A stretch of 64,000 nt of DNA, from contig CP084618.1 of the NCBI GenBank assembly GCA_025917655.1, positions 1 to 64,000 on the forward strand. The letters are read 5' to 3'. The notes beneath the pieces were generated by a model. The model made no database searches, was not told the origin of the DNA, and worked only from the letters and a program-made list of their open reading frames with translations. Shown here piece after piece: positions 21,257-33,200 of this stretch. Source of the stretch: Chlorella sorokiniana. Taxonomy: Eukaryota > Chlorophyta > Trebouxiophyceae > Chlorellales > Chlorellaceae. Each line of letters begins with the position of its first letter. Positions within the stretch are counted from its first letter, which is position 1. The position numbers and the translations under genes were made by a program.

Positions 21257-23476
21257 TCAGAGCAGGGAGCAGAAGGAGTCCAGGCCCTGGCCCAGCTCCC
21301 ACACAGCCGCACCCATGCCATGCTGCGCCGCCACCGCCAGCCGCTCCGCGAGCATGACTGGGGTGGGGAAGTAGAGCTGGTGCCGTAGCCCCGCTTCTGC
21401 TTCTTCTTGCCCTGCTTGCCCGCCTGCGCTCCGTCGCCGCTGCCTGGGCTCCAGCGGAAGACGTGCTCGCTCGCCTCCTCAAGCCACCGAATGCGCAGCT
21501 GGCTGCTACCGCCGCCGCCGCTGCTGCCGCCGCTGCTACTGTCGCTGCCCAGCGCTGCACAAGTGCCTGCCGCGTCATCCTCGCTCCCCTCCTCTTCCTC
21601 CCCCTCCTCCGCCCCACACTCCTGCGGCGGCCGCCGCTCCCCCCCGCCGCCGTCTTCTGCCGCTTGTGCTGCAGCAGCAGCCTCTGCCTGCTCTCGAAGC
21701 ACGCCCAGCAGCCGGGCTGACGTGGCGGCCTCTGCGCTTTCCACCCGTCGCCCCTTCTGCACGTACTCGTATCCGTAGAAGGGCAGGCCCAGCAGGACCT
21801 TCAGCCGCAGCCTGGCCGGCAGCCTGTGGGGGAAGCTCCAGCACAAGCCAAGGGTCTGGGTGTCCACCACAGCAGGACAACCCGCAAAACAGCGGGCATG
21901 GAGCGGGAGCGCTGGGGGACGGCTGCAACAAGTTTGAACACAAGGGGCCAGCCTTTGCCGCCCACACCTGACGGCCACCGCCGCAAAGGCCTCTGCATTC
22001 TGGAGCACCCAGTGCAGCGGCGCGTTGGGGCCCGGCTTGTGGGGGCTGGAATAATCGTACGTCATTACTGCGGCGGCGGCACCAGGAGGGAGGGGGCTCA
22101 GTACTGGACTTCAAATCGGATTAAAAGCCACGGCGCTGTGGCCGGCAGGCTCCCGTCAGGAGAGCCTGCCAGCAGCACCTTTCAGAGCGCCCGAGGCATC
22201 CAAACGGAGCAATCACTCTGACAGGAGCAGCGATCCACTGCCCAAGGCAGGCAGGCAGGCGGCAGGCAAGGTCAAAACCCGCGCAGCCTGCCTGACAGCC
22301 CGTCTGCAAAGGCCAGTAGGTCAGCCACGTCCTGATGGCTGATCTGCGGCTGTCGGCCCGGCGGCGGCACGAGCGGTGGCACCGCCACCACCAAGCGTCG
22401 GCCGACGGGCGCCAGCGCGCCAAACGCGCGGCGGAGCAGGTCCAGCGCTGCCTCCCGCAGCTCCGGCTGCTGCGTCACGCCCAGTGCGGCCCAGTAGGCC
22501 CAGCCCTCAAACACCTGAGGGGAGACAGCAGGCGGGCAGGGATGCCCAGGCACGTGTTTCAGCCGTGCAGCGGCTTTTTACCGTCGCAGCGCGACAGACA
22601 GCAAGGCTGCATGCCGCCTGCTGCCTGTGCAAGCGGTGGATGCGCAGAGCGATACCGACTGCAGAACCTGGACACGCACAAAGCCTCACCCAGCCGTCAA
22701 AGCCCCGCTGCTCAGCTTCGCCCGCCAGCAGCGCGGCCATTTCCTGCGGCTGACGCAGCGCCTCCAGCACCTCCTGACCCTGCAGCTCAAAGATGACGCG
22801 CGGCAGCACCCGCGCGCGGTGTGCCGCCCGCCCTGGCTCCTGGCACGGCTGGCGCACTGCCGTCATCCAGCCAGTGTCAACGTCATGGGCACCCGTCAGC
22901 ACCAGCCGGCCCCCGAGCTGCGCAGCTGGTACCAGACAGGCGCAACATAATGCAGCCTGCAGATGCAAGATTGATGTATCAGCAGCAGCAGACAGATCGA
23001 GGCAAAGAAGAGGGCCGTCTCGACAGCGCATTGCAAGAGGCAACCCGGCACCGCTACGCCTCGCACCTGCAGCGGTGCTGCTTGGCCAGATCGTACCCAC
23101 GGCTGTTCCAGGGCGTCACGTAAGCAAGCACAGGCACGGGCCGACGTGGCTCTCCAGTGGCGGCCACAGCCACGGCCCGCAGCGGGTCGGCAGAGGCATG
23201 GTGCTGCGGCGGGGAGGGGCGGGTGACTGAGGCTGTGCACGACGCGACAGGGGGCGCCGCGATACACTTTCTTCGATATCACAAACACGAACAAGGAACC
23301 ATAATACCCCGGCGAGCGCTTGCCTGCAAAATGGCCTCCGGCTTTAGTCCTGTCCTGCGCAAGAGGTCCGCCAACGGCACATGTGGTGCTGCAGCAGCTG
23401 CCCCAGATCCACAGGTGTGACAGAAAATAGCAAGAAGGACGACGCTGACGAGTTTGTGTCCTCGACAGCGCCCCAT
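21257..23476 (-). CDS. CHID1-like: CHID1-like (chitinase domain-containing protein 1) GH18-family protein
   Basis: The start at 23476 gives a signal peptide (GHKLVSVVLLAIFCHTCGSG). Exons then read PVLAYVTPWNSRGYDLAKQH (about 23209-23070), GGRLVLTGAHDVDTGWMTAV through VIFELQGQEVLEALRQPQEM to GFDGW (about 22930-22690), VFEGWAYWAALGVTQQPELR through LLAFADGLSGRL (22520-22275), and MTYDYSSPHKPGPNAPLHWV (22065 downward). The next piece is LKVLLGLPFYGYEYV (near 21800), and the last exon ends GMGAAVWELGQGLDSFCSLL with its stop at 21257-21259. This is the full domain order of animal and plant CHID1, a secreted or lysosomal sugar-binding GH18 member. The GH18 catalytic DGxDxDxE is not kept: the site reads FDGWVFEGW, as in CHID1, so carbohydrate binding is more likely than chitin hydrolysis. 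It converges with the neighbouring gene, with only about 170 bases between the stops. Confidence 0.88.
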
Positions 23477-24035
23477 AGCGAAGCGGAGCTCTTCCTACCG
23501 ATTCAATCAAAGATGAATGGCGCAGCAAGGGCTGCGTAAGCAGCGCAGTTGCGTAAAACTCAGCAGCACGAGCAATACGATGCCGCCGCTCTGTCGGCAT
23601 GTCTTGCAGGAGGGCACGGAGCTGGCCTTCAACTGTATTCATTGAGGTTCTTATCACACATGGCGGCCACAGATGGTGCAACAGGTGAGCAGGAAGGCCA
23701 GAAAGTGGGAGAAACAAGCACGCGATGCGGCAGCACGCCGTCGCTGCCAGTAGCCTGTGGCTGCTGAAACAGTGATCCGGACCCTGCACCCCCAGCATCC
23801 TCCCTCCCGTAAACCTTGTGTGAGATGTTCGACTCTTTTCATTGCAACTACTATTATCTATCGTTTGAATACATGCCAGGCACCGCCTCGGGCGGGGGGC
23901 AGCCTGCTGGCGGGTCGGCACGCTGAGGGTGTGCTGTGATGTCCAATGGAATTCTGCCCTCCAACGTTCGCCACTGTTGGTTTCATTTGGCCGTTGGAGG
24001 CGATCGTGCTTCTCCCGGCACAGAGCTGGTGCGCC
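23477..24035. promoter_or_regulatory. Divergent intergenic region, CHID1-like / MORN-filamin
   Basis: About 560 bases of lower-GC sequence lie between the 5' ends of two divergent genes, so both promoters should lie here. The short open frames inside have no recognisable domain. No specific promoter motif is claimed. Confidence 0.45.
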
Positions 24036-27000
24036 ATGGTGAAGTTCAAGGAACTGCGCGATGATTCTGCCGCCTTGTGCGGAGACTTGGACCAGATGCG
24101 GATGCAGCTGCAAATGGCAGAGAAGGGATGCATCATTTCTGCAACGGGGCAGGAGGACGAAGCTCTGTGAGTCAAAGCGATGCCGCTTGCCCCACTGTAT
24201 TCCGAGTCAGGGTCGGCTTTGCGTTGCCCTCCAATTGAAGCAAGCGGAGACAAAGATTGGTTTAGCAGTGCACTCCGATCCGCGCCGTTGCCTCAGCAGG
24301 CGCCCTGCTGCCGCCGCTGCCGCTCCAACCTTTCTGCCAAACTTCTTGCAGGCCACCTCATTTGGCCGGCTTCCAGACTGCTGAAGACTTTACAATCCGT
24401 GAACAGACGTTGAAATATGGCAATGGGGATGTGTACAAGGTGAGAGCGTGGGGATGATGCTGCAGTCAGCAGCAGCGACTCACACTCTTTTGTGCCGCCG
24501 GCCGTCGCATCCGCAAGCTCTTCTTTGGTTGGCTCTACCCACATCTTGCAGGAGAGTTTCACTGTCAGTGTCGTGCTGAACGCTTTTGCAGGGAGAAACG
24601 CTAGGCAAGCTGCGGCATGGCCGCGGCGTGCACACCTGCGCCAACGGCGACTGGTTCGAAGGGCAGTGGCGGTACGACAAGCGGGACGGTACGGGCAAGA
24701 TGACGTTTGTGCGCGGAGTGAAGTATGAGGGGGACTGGAAAAACGATAAGGCCCACGGGTGAGGGTAGGAGGGCAGCCGAGCAGGCGGCGCCGCCTCACG
24801 TACCTCGACAGGTCTCCTGCTGGGCTGCCATGGCGGTTGGCCAGTGCGTTCTGGCCTGGCACCTACTGAAAACGGTGATGCTGCTTCCTGCTGCAGCAAC
24901 GGAGCAGCGCAGTATGAAAACGGGGGCGTGTACGTGGGCGAGTTCAGGGAGGTGAGAGGGGCAATGGGGCAAGAGGCTGTTAGGGCATGCAAGATTGCGC
25001 CCGTGGGCTGGCTTGAGGCTGCTGCATTACGCTGGACAGCAAGCGTTGTCATCAACCTGCCACAGGACCACCGCTGGGGCTGGGGGACTCACTATTTCCC
25101 GACTGGCGACAAGTACGAGGGCGAGTGGGAGGACGACAAGATCAGCGGTGGGTGCCCCACGCTGGGTGGCTGCGCAATGAGCCGGGCCACAACCGACGCA
25201 GCCCCTTGTGACCAGCCTCCACTGTTGGAGAGGCCCGCGGAGCTCTCGCATCAGGGGCTTCTTCAGATGCATCAATTGCGTAGGCTGCCGGCTTCCTGCA
25301 CGGTGCCGCAGCCACGGGCCGAGGTGCCCATTGCCCTCCCCCGCCGACGCTGCAGGCCAGGGACGCATGACCTTCCAGGATGGCAGCTACTACGAGGGGG
25401 AGTGGCAGGAGGGGGAGCGTGTGAAGGGCAAGCTCGTCGAAGGTACACGTGGCTGAGGGGAGTGGGCGGGTGGGGGGGCGACGGGGCGAATGCGGCGGTC
25501 GGGTGGGGGCGCACGACAAGAAGCGCATCCTGCGGCCTGAATCCCTTGTGCTGAAGAGGGAGATGACTTGAGGTTCCAAAGTAAAGCGATACATCCTGTT
25601 GCCCAGATGAACCAGACTCTCTGACCCCGCCCTCTTCACAGATGGGGGCGCCTCCGAGTACACCGGCAGCTGGAAGGGCGGAATGCGGCACGGCTACGGC
25701 GTGCAGTTCACGGTGGGGCACTGTGCAACTCCAGGCCTGAAACAGTGCCGCGCGGCCATGCTGACACATGCTCTGCTGCTGCCGCTGAGCTGATGCACTG
25801 GCGGCATTCCCGACATGGCTGCCCTGCTTCCCTTCACCCACCTGCCTGCTGCAGCGCGGCATGTTCAAGTACATGGGCCAGTGGGAGGGCGACCTGCAGC
25901 AGGGGGAGGGCAAGTGCGTGCACGCGGACGGCAGGCAGTACGACGGCCAGTGGAAGGAGGGCTACAAGTGAGGGCAGCGGATGGGGCAGCACGGCTGCGA
26001 CGGCCATGCCTCTACACTGCATGCAGGGGCGGCGGCGAGGAGCCTCCGAGCACAGACTTGAGAATTTTGTGCCCTCGCCCATCAACTTGCCACTTGCAGG
26101 CATGGGCAGGGACGGCTGTCTTTTGGCAACCAGAGGTACGACGGTGAGTGGCAGCGCGACGCGTGCCATGGCGCCGGCAACCAGCAAACCGAGGCGGGCG
26201 ACAGATACAAGGGTGCGGAAGCGCTGCAGCGCTGCAGCAGCTCTCTTCTGCATGCGCTGTGTGCTCTGTATTTGCGCAGGGGATGTGTGCTTATGTGTGT
26301 GGTGGTGGCGGTGGTGGCGGTGGTGGTGGTGTGTGTGTGTGTGGGTGGGTGTGGGTGTGGGTGTGGGTGGGTGGGGTGGGGTGGGGGGGGGGTGGGGGGG
26401 GGGGGGGGTGGGGGTGGGGGTGGGTGGGGGGTGGGTGGGGGGGGGCAATGGCGCTGGGAGACAGCCGCCACTTGCAGGTTTAAGCCTGCCTTCACAGCTT
26501 GCATGCGCCCGTGCATCTGCAGGGGAGTTTGTGGATGGCAAGCGCCACGGCAAGGGCATCTGCGTCTATGTGGACGGCAGCAAGTACGAGGGTGAGCCTG
26601 CATACTCTTGGTGCTGCTACATCAAAGCGGTGCTCCGGATCCGCCGTCGCACTCGCTTGCCACTAATGGGCAGCCGAGCCTGTTTCCTGCCTCAACTGTC
26701 ACCTGCTACTCCCCCTGCCTGCTTGCAGGAGAGTGGCAGAACGACCAGCGCCACGGGAAGGGCACGTGCCTCTTTGCAAACGGCGACAAGTACCAGGGTG
26801 CGCTGCCGCTGCCGCCGCCACTGCCAGCACACAGCAGCACTAGTGGCTGCTGCAGAGGAGCTGCTGCCCACCTGTAACCTAAACACCAGATTTGCTGACG
26901 GTATGCTGCACTATCATGCTATCGTGCCCCGCAGGCTCCTGGCAGCACGACAAGCGGCACGGCTACGGCACCTGCAAGTTCAAGGACGGGCGCAAGTTTC

Positions 27001-29760
27001 GGGGTGGGCTGGCAGCGTGTGCTGGCTGCAGGCTGCCGCAGCACTTCAGCCACAGCTGCTGGGGCACCTCCCGCCCACCACCTCCACCAGCGGCAGGCTG
27101 CAAACAAGCTCAGCCCTCCGCCTGTTGGTTGCGCTCATTTATTCAGCTCACGGATACCTGCTGCACGCCGCACCCTTGCAGGCGAGTGGGAGGACGACGG
27201 CTGGGTGCAGTCGGCAGCAGACCCCCAGCAGTGCCGCGTGGCGGGGCCCGGCGTCACCAAGGCAACGGCCGGGAACACAGCAGAGTTTGCCATTGAGGTG
27301 GGATGCAATTGTACTGCTGTGTTCTGATGCAGAGGTGGAGCTCGGGGGGGCCTCGAGATACTCATGTCGCCAGGAGAGCCGCACACGCCAGCGGCAGCAG
27401 AACTGCCCCACTCTTGCAAGAGGCAGGGTCACCAAACATGCAGAGGGCTGGTTGTTGCTACCGCGCCTGGCTGCTCCTGCCGCAGGCCCGCGACGACAAC
27501 AGCTGCCTGCGCCTCAGCGGCGGCGACGAGTTCCAGGCGGCCCTGCTGGGGCCTGCGGCAGGTGGGGCAGCCACCAATTGGGTCCCTGCGAGCCGCCGCT
27601 GCTGCCTGGACCATCACGCCGCCCTGAATAGTGGCACCACCGCCGCTCGTGAGCTCAAAGCTTGAGTGCACGGCTGGTTTCCTGATGCAGTGACGGCAGC
27701 GGTGAAGGACAACGGGGACGGCACCTACTCCGCCTCCTACACCGCCACGGTGGCGGGCGTCTACGAGCTGCACATCACGCTGGGTGCGCCCCCAGCTCAA
27801 GCTTGTGCTGCGCTGAGCTGGCGGCAGACTGGGTGGGGGTGGGGGGGGTAGGGGGTAAGGAAGCAGCAGCAAACCCCTTCGACTGTGGGAGGCACTGCAT
27901 CCTTATCTGCCTGACCCCGCGGTCTGAGCCGGCCCCCGCCTGCTCTTGCCCGCTGGCTACCTTCAGCTTCAGCTGCACGGTGGTTCACACCTGCGCCCAC
28001 GTCTTGAGCCTGCAGGCGTGGAGGAGCACGTGGCGCAGTCACCCTACCCGCTGCGCGTGCTGCCTGCGCCGCCCTGCGTCAAGCGCTGCCGCGTGGAGGG
28101 TGGAGGGCGGTGCGGCGCGGTGGCGGGCGTAACCGCACGGTTTGAGGTGGAGGCATGCGACGAGTTTGGCAACAGGTGGATCTGAATGCCATTGAAATAC
28201 GAAAGCACGCCAGTTCCTGCCTTGTTGGTTGTCCTGCCAGGCCAGCAAGGGCGCGCCTCCGATCCGCATGCACTGCACTGCTGCACCTCGCCCGCCCGCT
28301 GGCGCACAGGTGGTCTGGCGACGCCCAGCAGCTGCTCAAGGTGCTGCCGCTGGAGGCCAGCCTGAGCAACGGCAAAACTGACATTGGAGTGGGGGTGGAG
28401 CCGACCCGAGATGGCCTGTTCCAGTGCAGCTACACGGGTCGGTTTCAATGCCACGCATGTACCGCTGCTCGTGTACACGCTCTGCCCACACGCGGTGGTC
28501 GGGCGGCCTCGAGGGAAACCCGTTCAAACAGCAGACACGCAAATGCGATGATGGCAACAGTTTTTCCTGTCTTGCTTGTATGCAGCGCCCGAAGCTGGTT
28601 ACTGGCGCCTCCACATCACCTGCCGCGGCCAGCCGCTGCCACGCACCCCCTTCTCGGTGCACGTGGTCGAGCCGGCGGCGGCAGCGGCCGCCGTCCTTGC
28701 TGCGTCGCAGCCGCAGCCCTCGGCTGGCGTTGCTGAGGCAGGCGGCAGCTGCCCAAGCAGCAGCGTGGGGACGGCAGCACAGAATCCAACGGCGAGCCAT
28801 CGCTGGGAGGCAGCCAGCTGGCGGCGGTGCCACCCCGCCTGCCCTGCCGCCCCCGGACCGCCGGTGCGCGACGAAATGAGCGCCTGGGCGCGCATCGCAG
28901 CGGAGGCATTTGCGGCGGATGGCAGCGCCGATGGCTGGGACAGCGATGCGGAGAGGGAAAAGAAGAAGAAGACGCCGGAGCAGGAGTACATCGAGGTGCA
29001 GGGCTGCTGCCGGAAGGGGGCAAGCAGAGGCGGCCGGCCCTGGGCGATGGGGCAGCTGCTGCGTGAGGGGGCACGCAGCAGCGCTGTGCGGTGCGGCGCG
29101 CTGTCGCCGACTGCCCACGCTGTGCATGCTGAGCCGTGCCATTCTGTGCTGCGCTGTGCAGGCCCACCCCGACGTCCCCGTCGTAGAGAACCTGGAGGAT
29201 CTCTGGCTGGTCACCAAGCTGCAGAACGAGCGCAAGGCGAAGGAGGAGCGGCAGAAGCAGAAGAAGCTGCAGGTGCGGCACGCAGGGGGCGTGGCAGGGC
29301 TTGTGTGATGGGCAGTGGGAGGACGGGCCACCCGCTGGCTTGTGCAGGGCACAGCGCTGCGGCTGCAGCGCACGCGATGGCCCACGCCGCAATGTGCCAC
29401 AACACGGTAGCATCCACTGCGGTACTATGTTGCGGTCGGCATGCCGCCACACTGCGCTGGTGGGCCCTGCTCCTCAGGAGCTTCTGCGCCGCTGCGGGTC
29501 GTGCGCAGGCGATGCACAGCCAGCTCGCGGAGGCGTTTGGCGCCCCGAGGCCCCGACCCCGACGAGGTGGTCAAGGAGGCCCGCAGCATGATGACGCAGG
29601 ACGTGATGCAGCAGATGGAGCGCAAGGCGCAGAAGGACAAGGGGCAGCGGCCAGCAAGGCGGCGGCAGCCTCCGCCGCGCGCTCCGGCAGGCTGCCGGCA
29701 GCGCGGGGCGGGCGCGCGCGCCTGCAGGCCGCAGCCGCGGCGCTGTCTCAGCTGGATTGA
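24036..29760 (+). CDS. MORN-repeat and filamin-repeat protein
   Basis: Exon 1 (24036-24166, MVKFKELRDDSAALCGDLDQ) joins in phase to 24352-24439 (EDFTIREQTLKYGNGDVYK) and then to 24592-24758. About twelve MORN strands follow to about 27215, for example GRGVHTCANGDWFEGQW, GKMTFVRGVKYEGDW, GTHYFPTGDKYEGEW and GKGTCLFANGDKYQ|GSW. Next come two filamin/ABP280-type Ig repeats (about 27210-28690): CRVAGPGVTKATAGNTAEFA ... DNGDGTYSASYTATVAGVYE, then CRVEGGG...ACDEFGNR ... PTRDGLFQCSYTG...PFSVHVVEP. The C-terminus has an acidic/Lys-rich stretch (DSDAEREKKKKTPEQEY) and a charged helix (LQNERKAKEERQKQKKL), ending AAALSQLD. MORN repeats bind membranes and phospholipids, and filamin repeats bind cytoskeletal partners. 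A membrane-cytoskeleton scaffold is inferred. Its function in this alga is unknown. Confidence 0.85.
26280..26448. repeat. G/T-rich low-complexity intron tract
   Basis: Runs of GGTGGT, GTGGGTGT and long G tracts lie in the intron between the MORN exon ending DRYK and the one starting GEFVDG. In the sense strand this could form G-quadruplex structure. Otherwise it is simple-sequence DNA of likely variable length. Confidence 0.85.
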
Positions 29761-30213
29761 TGCGTTATGGGTTGCTCCACGTCTGCGGCTTCGTCTCTTT
29801 GATCTCTGTGTTGCATTCACCACGTGAAGTGGCAAGCGACAGCACTGCTGGCGGTGAACCCCACTTGGAAATGTTGGGAGCGCAGGCGGGGGTACTTCAA
29901 GGGCAGTCAAATGCCGCATCTATTACTACAACGAGAGTAGGCTAGAGAGAACAAGAGCACGAAGGGTTGCGGTTTGATCGAGCGCGAGCCGAGGTGTGAA
30001 CGTACCCATCGTCGCTCTTGCGGCGCTGAATAGCTGATCGGACATGTGGAATACATTCAAAGAAGTCTTGCAGTATCTGAAGGCTTGGACCGTACGGCGA
30101 CATCATGGCCGTCAATCGCCAGGCTGGCGCGCGGCGCAACACAACTGTTGACAGGGGGCATTGAAAAGGTGCAAAGACATGCATCGACGTGAGCAGCGGC
30201 ATCAACGGTAAAC
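29761..30213. other. Intergenic, MORN-filamin 3' end to glycoprotein A promoter
   Basis: About 450 bases of lower-GC sequence lie between two plus-strand genes. I see no further coding exon, tRNA or repeat. It should hold the 3' UTR of the MORN-filamin gene and the promoter of the first proline-rich gene. Confidence 0.5.
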
Positions 30214-33200
30214 ATGCGGAGTCAGCATTTTCAGCTATTGGCGCTGCTCTGTTGTTGTTGCGGTTTGGCGGCAGGTGCGGCACCAGCGCCTGTGCTGGCT
30301 TTTTTTCTGCCCATCGTCCAGTTTAGAATGCAATACACTGTTGGCCGGGCGCAGCGGGTGGCGGCGGCTTTGTTCAGTGCCCGCAGCAGATCCCTCAGCC
30401 ACAGATCCGTCGCGTGATACAGAGAGTTGCCCAGTAGCCTTGGGGCTCGTTTGAGCCTTTCATTGACGGGAATGGCGTCTTGGACCAGCCGGCTCAGGCA
30501 GACGCTCCCTGCCCACTGGCGGCGGCGGTCTGCCGCCCTGCGCCCGCCACTAACGCCGCTGTCTCCTGCTGCCAATGCAGGAGTGAGTGCTGGCTGATTG
30601 GGCTGGATGCTGGGATATCCTGTCATTCGCTAGGCTGCTGCCCTGTTTGCGACAGTCGTTGCTGCTGCGGCAGGCAATAGGACGGCTTCCCATCCTCTCA
30701 GCAGCCGTGTGTTGTGCCGTGAACAGCCAGCAGGGAGGCTTGCCTTGTTGGTTTTCTGCGTATTATCTTTTAATGCTTCTGCCGCATGCCGCTGCTGTGA
30801 ATTCCTGCAGGCGGAGCAGCCTCCAAAGCCGAAGCCGCCGCCACCATCCCCGCCGCCACGGGGGTCGTTGTCTTTGTGCGGTACAAGCAAGAAGGTGTTT
30901 TGCTTCTTTTAGGATTTCAGCATGCCGCAGTCTATTCCGTGTGGTGGAGGAGCGGTGCTGCTGCTTGTTCTGCATGGTTGGCGATGCCACTGTCTAGCGC
31001 TTGCGCAACCCCTCCCAGCCGACTCCTGCCTCTGCTGCGTTGCTGTCGTTGTCGCAGCCCCAACTCCCGCCGTGGACAACGACACCCTCATCCAGTTTGT
31101 GTGGCGCCTGACGGGCGGCGACGGCCAGCCAGTGCTGCCCATCTCCGCACTAGAGTGAGAGCGGCTGCAGCGGCCTGCGGCGGGCCCCGGGCCCCCACTC
31201 TCTGCCGCTGTTGGCTGGAGCTGTTCGGGGATACGCTGTTGTGATCATATGCCGGCTGGCTTTCCAGGCAGCACCCAACTGGTTGCGCAACCCTCCCTTG
31301 TGAGTTCAGGTGGCTCAGCGGCGGCCCCTTCTCGCCCCTCAGCCAGCCCATGACGGTGGACACAGGCTGCGTGGGCGTGCCCGGGACCTGGGCGGTGGGC
31401 ACCGTGCGCATCAACACCCCATTTGAGTCGTTTGTGTACACAAACGTGTCGGCCTCGCTGGAAGGCAACGCAGCCTACCGCCCCCCGGTGCGCTGCGCAG
31501 CGGCAGCAGCGATTGATGGCTCAGACTCGTCTGGGTTGCTGCTGCCGGGCAGCTTGGAGTGGTGTCTCTGTCAGCGGCGGCGCATCTGTTCCCACACCCG
31601 CCCGACCACGCCATTTGTTCTCGGCCCGACTCATCCCGTGTCATGCTCTTCCTTGCCCTCCTCCTTGGCTGCCGCCCTGCAGACGAGATGGCAGGTCACG
31701 ATGGGCGCCGCCATGGCGCAGCAGAGCCGGCCGGCGCCGTGCCTGGGGAGTAACTACACCTCCTTCCAGTACACCGCAGGTGCAGCTTTGAGAGCCCACT
31801 CAGCACGTTCAAGGGTTGAAAACACGTGTGGTTATGGTGGCAGGGGTTGCAGGGACAGAGCGCCTGCAGCCCTGGCAGGCGGTTTGTTGACAAGGCTTTG
31901 CACCTCACCCCACCCTTGCTCCCTGCAGCCAGCACGCCGCCGCCCTCACCACCCAGCCCGCCACGCCCGCCGCCGCCCAAGCCGCCGTCGCCCAAGCCGC
32001 CGCGCCCGCCGCCGCCCAAGCCGCCGTCTCCCAGGCCGCCGCCGCCATCGCCAGAGTGAGGCGATGCGGCAGATTGGGTTTCCTTCAGGTCTTGTGCTCC
32101 ACGTGTTGTTCTGTGCAATGAATGATGGCTGGTGTCCTGATTGGCCAACCTCCCGTCCCCGACCCCCCCGCTCTCAGGCCGCCCGCCCCGCCGCCCCCAA
32201 GCCGCGCCCTCCCCCACCGCCCTCACCGCCACGCCCGCCACCACCCTCGCCCGAGCCCCCTTCCCCTCAGCCCCCTCCACCTGAGCCGCCCTCGCCCCAA
32301 CCCCGCCGCCCTCGCCCAACCCTCCACCCCCATGCCGCCGCCATCGCCTCCCGAGCCCCCTCCTCCCCGCCCCCAAGCCCTCGCCGCCGCCGCCAGAACC
32401 TTACGTGCCCAGCCCGGACCCCATTTTCTATTCGCCGCCGCCCGAGGACGTCTCGCCGCCGCTGCCGTCCCCGGAGGCCTCCCCCTCTCCTCCCCCTTGC
32501 CGTCACCGGTGCTCAGCCCGTACAGCCCCTACGTCAGCCCCACCCCCAACTCGCTGAGCCCCTCACCCGACAGCCCCGCGCCCGCGTCGCCCTCCCCCCC
32601 CCCCCTCGCCCTACACCCCGCAACCCGTGCCCTACTCACCGGTGCCTTACACACCGGTGCCCTACTCCCCGGTGCCCGTGCCCTACTCCCCACAACCCGT
32701 GCCCTACTCCCCAGCTCCCTACAGCCCCAACCCCGTCCTGCAGTGTGAGTGAGCAGCCCGGGGCGGCAAGCGCTGCCGGGCCAGCCGACAGCCCAGCCTG
32801 CGGCACAGGCCTCTTCACTGCCATTGCCCTTGCCTCCCAGCTTTGGGAGTGCTGCCCAGCGGCGCGGAGAGCGTGGCATGTCACTCAACCAAGGACAGCC
32901 TGTGTGCCTCCCCTGCAGCCCCCGCCCGGCCCCCTACGCCCCAGACGGCCCTGGCCCCGCTCCCGCCCGGGCCCCGCTCTCAACCCCTGGCCCATGTGTG
33001 GCGCAGAGTGAGTCTGCGGCTGGCTGCGGCTTGCGCCCGGCTGCCGCTTCCCACGGCAATGCCGTGCTGCTGGCTCATCTCCAGCTTCCATCATCCTCTC
33101 CCAAATGTGCCTGCTCCGGCATCCCCCACCTCTCCACATCTTGGTCCCTCAGGTGCCACCCCAAACCCACATGCACACCCTTTCCCTCGCTCCCTCAGGC

